64,000 nucleotides of DNA, taken from assembly GCF_020085105.1 (NCBI RefSeq), contig NC_058042.1:23829501-23893500 (forward strand), written 5' to 3'. The notes beneath the pieces are model-generated. The model had not been told where the DNA came from and searched no databases. It was given only the letters and a program-made list of their open reading frames with translations. Below are positions 45,001 to 56,400 of the stretch, piece by piece (position 1 is the first letter of the stretch; every line of letters begins with the position of its first letter). The translations under genes were made by a program, and so were the position numbers. This DNA comes from Siniperca chuatsi (Eukaryota; Chordata; Actinopteri; Centrarchiformes; Sinipercidae).

Positions 45001-47907
45001 CTCCATTGTGGAGCGGCGTTTCCTCTGTGTGCGGTCTGGACTGATGGTTCGTAGCGGCTCCTGGTTTTCTTTACCTTCTGCTTCCCTGCGTCTGTTCTCA
45101 GCCTTTAGTTTGAGCTTGGCAAAGTACTGCTGGTGGATCTTGAACTCATTCATTTCACCCACCTCCAGAACCCCAGAGCAGGACACAATACCTTTACTGT
45201 TGCTGGCTGAGGCCTGGTATATAGCTGCATCTTCCACAGTGCAACTGCAAAGCAAACCCCATTTAAGTTGCCTCAATTAAAATTATTTGACAAAAACAAA
45301 AGTAAACATTGCTGACAAGGAAAAACTCTGTTCAGGGATAAGATCTTTATTAATAGGTTTACTTAATGTGGGCAAGAATGTTGAGGCACTCTTTTAGTAT
45401 TTTGGACTATTTCATAGCACAAAGATTAAAATAACACAGTGTGGTTTTGTTGCCTCTGTCAGAGTGCCCTTTGCTATGTAGTAATTTAAATGTTATAGAA
45501 AGTTTGAAAAGGCTAATACAATGTTGATCTTGGTGCAATTAGATGTCATGTCAGTGTTTCCAAACATACATACTTGTAAATGTGCAGGGAATGGTTTTGT
45601 CCATTACGGAATATTTCGTATTTAGGCAGTCCACAGTATCTGTCTAACTGCACATCATCCTTATACCAAATAACTTGAGGAGCAGGATGTCCTGAAAAAA
45701 CAAACAAAGAAAAAAAATCTGGACATCAGGGCAAACAATTTCTGTATCAACTAAAAAAGGCAGCAGTTTAGTTTACACTCGCTTCACTCCGGTGTAGCTG
45801 GAGAACATTGGGTGCATTACGCTTGCCTTGTAGACTATGTGAATATATTTCAGATGCTGAAGATGCATGAAACCAGGTGTATATTGAGCCTTTTTCAGAG
45901 GTAGTACATTATTTTTGTGTATTCACTTCCTTTAAGTTGTTACATTCTTATAAGCATGCTACTTAGACAGCTTTTTCATCACGTATACTGTATTATTGTA
46001 TGTTCCTGTAATAAAATGTCCATTAGGTTACAAACATCTGGTGTAAAGCCTTGCAAAGTGTTACTACACAATGTAACCTGTGAAGCAGTGTTTACCTGTA
46101 ACCACACAAGAGAACTTCACATTACAGTTCTCAGACACAGCTCTCGACCTGAGGGTTGTTTCGAAGGAGGGCTGAGTGTCCTCAGTTAACTGTGCCATCA
46201 CACTGCAGAGTGTGCTCCTGTGCAAGAAAAGAGATCTGGTCAGTCGAGTTGTAAAGGTGTTTTTGTAATTTTAACATTATTCCATTTATACTGCATTATT
46301 GTTTTGTGTAGATGAGCAGTTTTCAGACTCAAGAGTAAAAGTATCAGCTGGAATTATTTATAAGGTTGTCTGAATTAAAGATTGCCACCTTTAATAGCTA
46401 AAGTTTGTGAAAGGTCAAATTAACTTTTAACCAAATTATCAAACCAACTGATACATTTTCAAACTGAATTCTATCATTCTAATATGGGGTTGACATAAAA
46501 TCATTAATTTTTATTATACACATAATAATGTGTTATTTGTCTCAAGACCTTGCCCTCATTACCTCTAGATGACATTCTTCACATTAAAGCGGTGATGATG
46601 GAAGCTAATGCAGCTCAGAGACTATTTGGGCAAATTGCAGTTAGAGCCTGGGTGGAGCTAACTAGAAAAAATACTTAACAGACTGTAAGCTCTCATTATG
46701 TTATATATTCTGTTTGAATTTATGCCTTCAATCACATCAATAACACAAATTATGACTAGACGTCCTTCGAGTGTTGAGCATTATCGTGGTGCTTGTCAGT
46801 ATTACGTGCAGTTGATCCATATCTGTTGTTGACATCCACATCAGTGTTGGCCCAGTGCACAGTTAAAGGATACTGTTACACTTCCCTGCATGTTACTCAT
46901 GATTAAGCTAACAAAACAAGACACTAATACTAAAGACAGTCACACTTAAATAATATACTGTGCATATATATCTTGCAGATGCACTACGTACTGCTTTTTA
47001 TCTTGATGGAATTCAACGTTGACCTACTGGCATTTAGCTATTACGAGTGAATTTTTAAGCTAAAAATGTTTCAGTTTTGCAGGGAATTTTGTCTAAGAGC
47101 ATTTTCTGCTCATCATTTCAGAAAATCATTTTTTCCTTTTAGTTTTTCCTCCTAGTGCTTGTCCCAACTCCTACTGGAAACAATACCCATGTCTACTGCC
47201 ACAAAATTATCTTTAAATATCATTTTGCAGTTATGCGAATCACATGCGAATCACATGAGCAATTATCTTGTTAAGGGCCAACAAAGGGTGACAAAGAATC
47301 AAAAGTCTAGTTGCTGCATATCATCCTTATATCAAATAACTTGAAACCTGAAACAAACAAAGAAAAAAAAGAACTGGACATCAGGGCAGTATTAAACAAT
47401 GTCTGTATCATCCATAGTTACTTTGGTAATGTTGCTGTAAAGGCTGCCCTGATTCTTTATAGCTTATTCCTATAAACTTAGTATCATTGAAGAGCTGAAT
47501 CTTGTTGCTTGTTCCATGAACAAATCTTTCCATGCAGAAGCTGTTGTTGATGTGAAATGAGGCCCATGCTGCATAACTGAGATGCTGTTCTTAATCAGCA
47601 GTTTATTTAAACTCTGGTGACCATAGCAACAAACAAAGAAATAACACACCCCACACGTTCATCCCAGGTTAGGAAAATCTTGAAGTATTGATGTATTATA
47701 GAGCACAGTAGACTAACATGGTTCCTATAGTGATTTCCAACAGGTAGCACAGCACGCTGGGTTAGTGTTGAATCCGTACCTGTTCTCTGGCCTCACGTTG
47801 GAGAGGTAGCTGCAGCCACCAGCGCGGCTACTCCCACTCATATCATCCCCATTGCTGGATCTTCCATTGCCAAAAGAGGAGCGTGTCGTTGTCCTCCGTG
47901 AACCCAT
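36087..47907 (-). CDS. alpk3: Alpha-protein kinase 3 (ALPK3)
   Basis: Thirteen coding exons: 47780-47907, 46096-46217, 45574-45691, 43975-45244, 40194-42336, 38360-38507, 37989-38116, 37859-37894, 37484-37758, 37195-37283, 36857-37074, 36511-36559, 36087-36390; 5028 nt, 1675 residues. It starts MGSRRTTTRSSFGNG; a first Ig domain spans exons 2-4 (VKFSCVVTG, VIWYKDDVQLDRYCGLPKYE). Two large exons encode a disordered Ser/Thr/Glu-rich region (about residues 130-1260). A second Ig domain (GHLKLWCQFFN, DSGVYGCTITNEYG) precedes the alpha-kinase fold from about 1365 (EEIEMTPLIFNKG, AKVIYGLEPVFESG, IYLMYRPANTVPYAT, CALQHWIFQWTNG), then a basic Ser/Pro/Lys tail. Family knowledge: heart and skeletal muscle protein of the M-band; loss causes cardiomyopathy, and kinase activity is doubted. 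The exon 5 acceptor (CCAAAG before 42336) is the weakest call. The a/b paralogue is not decided. Confidence 0.95.
39794..39880. repeat. Possible MITE end in alpk3 intron 5
   Basis: GACGATATATTGTTATCTGA followed by AAAATCCAGTATCGGTCAGG resembles the end of a hAT-type MITE common in fish. No opposite end was identified. The rest of intron 5 (38508-40193) shows nothing else. Confidence 0.3.
43360..43683. mobile_element. MITE in alpk3 intron 4
   Basis: Left end GACATTTGGGGAAATGCGCT followed by TATTCGC, and right end inverse AATAAGCGTATTTCCCAAAA. The imperfect inverted arms extend about 45 bases (both reach GAGAGTTAGATG). Interior contains GAGAAGATCGATACCACTCT and AACAGCTAGC, typical of a repeat I recall as widespread in percomorphs. 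About 320 bp, non-coding. Confidence 0.75.
47316..47410 (-). repeat. Decayed duplicate of alpk3 exon 3 acceptor
   Basis: This intron 1 segment matches 45650-45749, which contains the intron 2 end, its pyrimidine tract and CAG, and the first part of exon 3. Shared words include CAAGTTATTTG, TATAAGGATGAT, TTTCTTTGTTTGTTT and GCCCTGATGTCCAG (minus strand). The copy keeps a TTTGTTTGTTTCAG acceptor, but the short exon-like stretch after it meets a TAG and has no donor that fits exon 3. It looks non-functional. Confidence 0.8.
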
Positions 47908-48002
47908 TTTCCACCAGTGAAAGGAATAGTCGGGGGGGGGGAGTTCTCCAGGAGAAAATAAGTTTTTACTTATTTTTTGGCTTTCCAGAGAAATTAATAA
48001 GA

Positions 48003-48362
48003 GCTAAAAGAGAACAAAGAATGAAAACATGAACACTGACAACGTGACCACAGACAGAACGGAAAGTTATATTAAATAAACTTGTGTTACATTTTTACAT
48101 AAAAAACCCTTAATTTGTGTTTTTCTATAGTTTGACAAACGTGAGCAAGAGAAGCTCTGTAAAAATATACCTCTTTTACATGCTGTCCTATTCATTATTT
48201 ACATAAACAACATTCAGCAGTCTGATCAGTCTATTTTACTCAGTTAACTCACCATTCACAGGTTTCTTTCCCTCCTTTGACAGTTACCCCACAGCACTGA
48301 CTTAAGGCACTGCAATTTCCAATCAAACATGAGCATGCGTAGGCTGCTGGACTATTTATAGT
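48003..48362 (-). promoter_or_regulatory. Likely alpk3 promoter and noncoding first exon
   Basis: On the minus strand CTATAAATAG (48352-48361) is a TATA box that also fits the MEF2 consensus. About 75-80 bases further a donor AATGGTGAGT ends a candidate noncoding exon at 48253, and TTCTCTTTTAG precedes 48003, giving a 5' UTR intron before the ATG at 47907. A MEF2-compatible site suits a muscle gene, but TATA and MEF2 cannot be told apart by sequence. Confidence 0.5.
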
Positions 48363-51300
48363 TGGCCTGCAAATAGGCACAAGAGCACATCACACTTTCC
48401 AAAACTTGTCTTTGCACCATTTTATAAAAAAAAACAATATGCCAGCACCAAAAAATGAAAGGTCTGTACAGAAACAAGAAAAATCCTTTTGAAGAAGAAA
48501 ATTCCACAATAATTCCAAGTCAAACACAAGGTCTTTCCAGGTTTGGTAGTTCCCCGAATAGGAGGAGAGGATTTTTTTTCTAGTCGGTTACCAATGGATA
48601 ACATGCGCTCAGAGAAGAAAGGGACCACTTGTGTGGTCAGTAGTTGGCTGCTCTTCTCCTCAAACTTTTTAGCTCTATGTACAGACTGTAGTAAAGAATC
48701 ATATGAGCCTGCCAATCAGTAGAATGACGGTGTCACTGTTAATGCCATTAATATGAGCAGTACGTTCTTCTCAGTGATCCAGTCACACGAGGTTACTTTC
48801 CAAAGATAAAAGTGTGGAGTTACAATTACCTCTGTTTACCAAAGGGCTTGTTGACACAGAATATAAGTAAAACCAGCACCAATTTGTACCTCTTTTCAAT
48901 TTGTTTTTTAGAATTATCTCGTTTTTAAAAAGATAAAAGTACATTATTATAATATAAGATGGCAAAGCCTACCAAGCTCTCATTGTCCAGTGAGCGACAA
49001 TTGCATTGGATCCCCAGAGGAAAAGCAGTAGGAATAGAACAGCCTTATATAGACAGATCCCACAGACTGCCAAAGAGCTATGGACTCTTATCTTTACACA
49101 AGCATGCACGTACGCACAGACTGTCTCACACACACATAACTGATTAGCACTTTAATGAGTGTTTTTGTACTTTACCTGATGTGTTGATTGTGTTAAACAT
49201 GATTACAAATGTTTGACTCTGTAAATTGGTACCCTGTTGACTTTTTTGTTTCTCATCAAACAAATTATAATTTACTAAAAATGTAATTAATCTGTAAGGT
49301 TGAGAACTAAAAGCTATCAAAATCACGTTTTATTTTCACCTTGAACTTCTAGTTTGCCTGGTGAACAAACTGCAAACCCTCCACATCGTCTTTGAAGTGA
49401 TAGTAACTGGCACTACTACTATTATGAATTACAGCTTCCTGAGTGTGTCCTCCCTAAATCAAGTTCAAAGATATCAATCCAAATATTCTCTCATGTTACC
49501 ACATATGCTCATCAAATTGCACATGCCTACAGTATGTGCCTTCTGTTCAGCTATTTTAATTTTTTTGTTCCGTCCATCCATCATGGTCTTCTGTAATTCC
49601 CGCACTTTCCACTTTTCTTGCCAGGGAGGTGATATACTGACTCAACTTAACGACCAAGATTAACTGAAGAATTTCATTTCAAAATAGGACAAAAATTCAA
49701 ACAAACGTACAACATGTTAATATTCTTAGGAAAAAAATGACTTAACAAACTTAACAATGACGGACCGTCCCCAAACATGGACACACAGCATTTCAGACTG
49801 GATTCCATGAGTATTTCACATACAACACACCCTACACACACATACACACTATAGTGATAGACATGTATGGGCTGCAGAGCCTTGACTGGTTGCCAGTTCT
49901 CTGTGAAGGGGCTGGAAAACACAGTTGCCTCAGCATGGTCTGGATATTCTGGGTGGGGTGTGTACAGAGAGATCAAAGCACAGCAGGGTGTGGAAACACT
50001 ACAGAGGTCGTGTGACTCTAACTGACAGTGTATCCCCATTAAGCATGTGGGTAAACTGCTGATGGTTGGAGAGGGATTTCCTAATGCTGAACCTTATATA
50101 TGAAGCTACGGGAAAAATGGGTAATTATGTTGTTATGTAAGTAAAAATCTGGAAGTAACCTGCATCTCTGTTCGCAAAAATAGAACCAACAGAAATAAAG
50201 AAAGATTCTTTAGATGTTACTACTTTGATAGACATCCAAATGTAGCTTTTCCATGAAGTTTGTTTCCATGTATTTTTGCCATCCACATCTTATTATGCCC
50301 CCTTTCTCCAAAACAAATAATCACATCAATGAGAATCAGCTGGGGTCTGTTGGGGGCATGATTTCGACATTGCATGCCCATTGCCTCATGCTTTGCTATT
50401 TATAGCGTTTCTCAAAATCCTGTTGTGGCTTAGTCTGGCAGATTTATAGAGGGGCTACAGATGATGCTCACTGAGATCACTACCTCTGGCTTTGTTGATA
50501 CCATTATCTGTCTTTTGCAAACATAATTGTGCACTATCATAAAATAGATGGAGGTTAGCGCAGGGGCAAATGTAAATTGTAACAATCAGTCATTAGAACC
50601 AGAGTGGTAATGGACAAGCCCTGGTCTAGAGGACGGTAGTGGTTCAGGATGTGTGCAGAGGTGTGTGTGTGTGTGTCTGCGCCTGTGCAGATAGGGATAG
50701 ACCAAAAGGTATGAAGCAGGTTCGACAACTGTCAGCTCTTCAGTTTCACTGTGGCGTTTATTTACCAGCTCCATAGACGTCCAATAAATAGTGACCTTTC
50801 AGTGTGTGGTCATGAACCTTTCACTCACAACTTCCTCTTGTCCCTCGCTCTTTCTCCGGCTGTAATGTCATTAGATCAACTAAAAGAGAAAAGTGTGAAG
50901 TCTTTGCATGAATCAGCCCCACCAATCTTCCTCCTTTTTTGTTAGCTTTGGCCGTCAGTGAGAACACCTACCCTCAGCCTCCAGCAAACCATTATGCCCT
51001 TGACTCATGCGCAATGTCAGCCAAAATGAATGTCAATGTAGTTTTATTTTTCTGTGCACTTACACAGTTGAAAGATTTTTATTATGAACAGGTGCTGTCT
51101 GTAACTTCTCACCAGGTAAAGTAATTTCACAACAGGACACCTTTGTGTTGAATGACGGCGCTCCAAGAGTCTATTGTTAGTTAGCAAACACAGAAGCATG
51201 GAGCTAGAATGGGTAACATGGACATGTCCCCTGGTGTTGTGGTGATCGTCAGAAAATGTTTCATGAGGTGATAGAAATGTGGACTGACCCACTTTAAGCC

Positions 51301-53437
51301 AATGAAGCGAGCTCCTGCTTCAAATGAGTGAGTACTGGGTAATACTGACTGTTTCCTCTTGTTTGGTTCTTTTGCCTAATCAAGTGGTTGACTGCATTCA
51401 TATTAATTTGTAATGTCAGTTGATGAAAAACATTTGGTACAAATGATGCCCCTAATGATCTTTAAAGAGCCCTTGTCCTATTATTATGGCCAGAGATTTG
51501 TAAAAATGAAGGCTAAAGTGGGAATTAACTGTTTGATGTTGCTGCCTGTGTAGCAAATAAACTCCTGAGATAAATCACTACTATCAAAGAAGCTACATGA
51601 AACACCAGCTGCATGGGAACACACTGTCCTAATCCAAATGGGATATTACAGCACCCAGATCCAAGATGGTTTGAGTGGTGAGGTGTTGACACAGACAGAC
51701 GGGGAGAGGGCCACACCGGTGGACAAACGGCGGTGGAGGCAGTTATAATAGGGATTTTTAACACAGATTAATGTATCTTTCTGGAGCTGGGTCCAATTTA
51801 ACATGTTTATAGAACCAAAACTTCAGAATATATACTGGACTTTTAGACCATTGTCTCTCATAACATCTTAGAAAATATCAAATAAATCTGTGATCAACTT
51901 AGTGAGTTCAGTTCAGCCAGACCCGAATGGCTCTGCCGTGAGAGTTTATTGGCAAGGTGGCTTGGTGCCACGTGTACCCCCAAACACCCACACGCACACA
52001 AAGTTGGACAGCACACTGTTTTGATGTTTGACAGGTCTCTGTGGAAACTGAGCTTGGCTTTGTACAGGCGTCTGGCCCACTGTTGAGGTTGTGACATCAT
52101 CTTCTGGATATTCACACCAGTGTCAGCTCCAAGGAAGCAGAAACAGGAGAAGACTTGACCTCCAAGGACAGCTGTGTGCCCCACACACTCACACACATCA
52201 TGACTTTACATAGCACTACACTGCTCACACTGCCTTCAGCCAATCACATGCACAGACATAAAACATACAGTAAACATACAGTATGTTGTCCAATAATGAC
52301 TTATGGGCCTTAGTTGATATTGCAGCATACTCCTATTTAGACAGGAGCTGACGGCCATCATGATGAATGGGATACATTTGGCCTATTTCCATTTTTAATT
52401 CAACATTTTAGGAATGAAGATGCTGAAAAATGAGATGAATTAAATTTCGGTTGGAATTACTGCATACCGGAGGTAAAATGGAATATGAATTTCTTGTGTG
52501 GGATATTAGAATTAAGATAATTAATTTATAACATTGCAAAATAATATCACTTTTGATTTCATTACACTTTTTCAGGCTTGTAATATACATTGTTGTTCCT
52601 TTACTGCACACAGCTGCAGGTAGAATTACAGTGACCTCTAGTGGTAATAGTGAGAGCTAAATATCACTGCTGAACTAGCTTGGGTTGATTTTGGCCATAT
52701 ACTGCTCTAAGATGCAAAGAAATACATTTTCACTTTGATGTTTCACTATAAAACACTACTGAAAATGGACATCAGGTCACGCACTGGACAGAAACAGATA
52801 AAATAAGAAATGAAAATATCACCTCACTTGTGAATATCTGGAACATATTTTGTATGCATTTTAAAATTAATTGGATATAAACACGTGAGTAGTCATATAA
52901 TGTAAAGAGTAAAAAATAAACATTGAATTTCTAGGGTGTAACAGTAAGGCATGTTATTGTGTCAGTTACAAAAAACAATTAAAAAAAAGCCAACTTGCAA
53001 CTCAATACAAACTGAAGCCTTTAAACAAGATGAGACCATCAATCTTTATAAATTTTAACTTAATCTCCATGCAAGAAGCATTCTTCAAGTATACTTCTGA
53101 CATAATTTAAACTCACTTTTCAACACTGAAATAGATACAATATAAAAAGTAAAGATAAAAACAGTAAAAATATAAAATGGTACTAATGAAGGGTGCAATA
53201 AAAAAAGAAGCAGCTATGTATAGTAGACTGCCTGCACACATTAATAAGACTAAGACTCTCAATAAGTCTCTGACCGACCACTTTAGCTTCCAGTCCAGAC
53301 AGAGCTTCAGTACTGGGAGGACACCAAAACCTGTGTGTGTGTATATATATATATATATATAGATTACACATAAACTCTATTACTTATATATATATTCATT
53401 TATATATATATATAGATTACACATAAACATTACTTTT
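48363..53437. other. Intergenic region between alpk3 and cry5
   Basis: About 5 kb, AT-rich. It contains a (GT)8 microsatellite at 50661-50676 and the AT repeats listed at 53342. Open frames of up to 121 codons lack recognisable domains. The two genes are on the same strand, so the cry5 3' UTR lies in the part nearest 53437. Confidence 0.5.
53342..53427. repeat. (TA)n tracts with duplicated flank
   Basis: Three TA runs; two are followed by the same AGATTACACATAAAC (53362 and 53414), so a block of about 52 bases was duplicated. It lies just beyond the cry5 stop codon. Confidence 0.85.
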
Positions 53438-56400
53438 TCATTTGTGTAAACTTACTTTTTCTCTTTTCTTCTTCAACATGTCGGCGACAGATGGTGCCCT
53501 GCGCTTTACACCTAGGAAGGAAACATAAAAAGAAATACTGAAGAAGTAGGATTTTCTGTAAACATGACTAACATCAAATGAGATAAACCTCTCATAAAAG
53601 TATATGTTTCTTGGAATACCTTGCTTTTTGCTGGGTGTGTCAGCGGAGTCTGTGGATCTCTTGGCATAAGCTAACTTCATCCTCTGGATGTTCTTCTTGC
53701 TGATCACTTCATGCTGTGCAATAGGATGCGGGTAGTCTTTACCTACAATGCATCCTGCTGCCTGTTGGATTCTGAGTGGAGCTTTCCAAGGCTCATAGAT
53801 ATACGTGGCTGGAAACTTCCTTAGAAGAGGAAGGTACTTTCTATAAAGTAGAAGAAAAATTATTTCATATAATATATATATTATTTGTGCCAACCTGAGC
53901 TTGTTGGAGTTATGAACTTACTTGATGTAGTCTCCATTCTTGTCTGTCTTCTTGCCAAATGCGACAGGGGAGTAGACCCTGAAGAATTGGTGGAAGAAGG
54001 CACTTGCTGAGAGCCACTGCCAGTTTCCAGCATTCAGAGCCCAGTCGCCATCTAATAAAAGCTCCTCAAACACCTTCAGGAGCAGTGGACAAGATGTTAA
54101 AAGAGTACTCCACCGCATTAGCAATTCTCTCCTATAACACTGTTGGACTCACGATGGACAGTTTAAAAAAATAGATCAAATTCGATGCAGCAGAACCAGA
54201 GATATTGTCGGTTGTATCCCATGCATTCTTTTTCCTCATCAAATCCTGGCGCCTACATTACCCACAATGCAACCCGAGTGCCAACAGTTCAGTCAGAGAT
54301 TCGAGTGTATTATGCTAGTTGCCGCTAATGTAGCCTTGAGGCGCTAGCCTCAAACAGAGATGAGGAGCGGGCGACAGAGGTTTGGTAAGCTTACTAACTT
54401 CTAACTTCTCACCCCCAGAATTTTTTTCATTTTCACACTTGTAGACTTTGATAAGTAAAATTGGTGGAGTTCCCCTTTAAATTAGGCTGGAAAAAGACCT
54501 TTAATAAAATCCTGTAGATGTTATCCAAATTCTGCTTTGTTGTAGTATGTTGCAATGCCAAACAGCTATATATCAAATCTAAAAAAGGTACTCATTAAAA
54601 GGTTAGTCTGGTTAGTTTGAATTATTGTTCTGATTAGAAGCCATTTGATCCAGACTTTAACATAGTGAGGTGTTATTTTATTTACCACATACTGTAAACT
54701 GCGTGTGAACTCCGTGGCCCTGGATGGGTTTTGTTCTTGTTCTTTGGTAAAGACGACTTAATCAACGGTACTTGCAATAAAGTCAAGCTCATTTACACAC
54801 CTTCTGCCCTTCTTCCCAGCTGATCCATAGATCTCCCCTGGTGAGAAAACAAGCAACAGCATGTCTTGCCAGGTGGTGGATCCAGCCCTCCTGCCTCAGC
54901 TGAGTCATGATGGCATCAATGAAGGGGAAACCAGTCCGAGCCTTAAGGGAAATACAGAACATCCAGGATGACAGGAAATATTTATGATACAGGAAATTAG
55001 ATGATCTCTAATTAACAGTGCTACTGAATTATCATAAAAAACTCTTCTTCCAACAGCATTATTTCTCTTCTTTTCATTAATTTCCATTTCAAATATTTTA
55101 AAGGACTCAGTACCTCTCTCCATGCAGCCAGATATTCGGGGTTCGTGTCCCAGTCCACCTGGGTACATACAGGGTTGCCCTCCATCTTGTTAAAGTTAGG
55201 GATACCCACACTAGCTGTGTAGAAGAACTCTCTCCACAGTAGCTGGCCATGCAGGGAAACTGGAGGATCTGAGTGCTTCTTCTGCAAATGCCACACATAC
55301 ACAGCAGTCACACTCAGTCAAGCTTTGAGAGAATTTCAAAGTTAGGACCATGCATTAATAGCTAAACATGTTGTGACACATTTTCTGCCATTTTCTATAG
55401 CTTAAATCAACATCTTGCTTATCTTTTTACAGTTGAAATGTATTAAACATTGAGGAAATTTAAGTTACAATACCATTATAGACCATCAATTGTTCAGTCT
55501 TATTCATAACGTAGCATGCTACCCACAAAAACTGTACTGTGATGGTGACACTGACCCCCTGATAGACGTCTGTCAGCCTCCACCAGAAGGTGCGTGCAGA
55601 CAGGCAGCCAAAAGTAACATATGGACTGAGAACAGTGGTGCTGGGGCTCAAAGAGTTTGGAGAAGTCTGCGGCTTCTCAAAGCTACACACCCATCCCTGA
55701 AGTGAGAAATCAATCAAACATGTAAATCACGCAGAGCATATTGTATCTCTGTTCTTTATTGCCAGTTTAGATGCTGGTTAGATGCCAGTTAGATTTTCAT
55801 AGAAGATGTTTAGAATAATCATATTTCTATGTGTCTCAGCAGTGAGTTTTAGTGTCAAAAAGTGTAGAGAGAAAGAATACATGTGTATGAAGCTGAAGTA
55901 CCGTTCTTTTCATATGTTCATCTAGTCTCCTCAGAGCCTCCTGTTCTCCTCCTGGGAACTGCTCCTCTCTGAGAGCTGCAGTGTCCTGGCATAGCTCTTC
56001 CAGTGTCGGGATCCCATATTCCTTCTCATGGTTTTCTGAACAAGGGGTCTCCACATCTTTTGACAGAATCAGAATCAGAAATACTTTATTGATCCCGGAG
56101 GGGAAAATCTTTCGTTACAGCTGCTCACTGTCATGTCAATGCACACTTGAGAATAGAAGGAATAGAAGTACTAATCAAATCAAAATATAATACACTATAA
56201 GAGATGTATTTCAGTTAAGCCCTGCTTAGGTTTTACACTCGTTATGTTAGATTTTCAGAAACTTTTAACGTTTAAACTAATTGGTTGGTATGAAGACATT
56301 ATGATTCACTGGCATTATCCAGTGTTGTTCACCGTACCTTCCATATCTTCCATGGAGGGAGCATGGATTGGCCTCTTAGGAGGACCAAGGGTCTTCACTA

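Noticed and set aside
49674-50039. 121-codon open frame on the minus strand
   Set aside because: No recognisable domain, no supporting splice signals, and low-complexity CA-rich sequence.
53183-53362. Open frames over the TA repeats
   Set aside because: Tyr-Ile runs are microsatellite translation.
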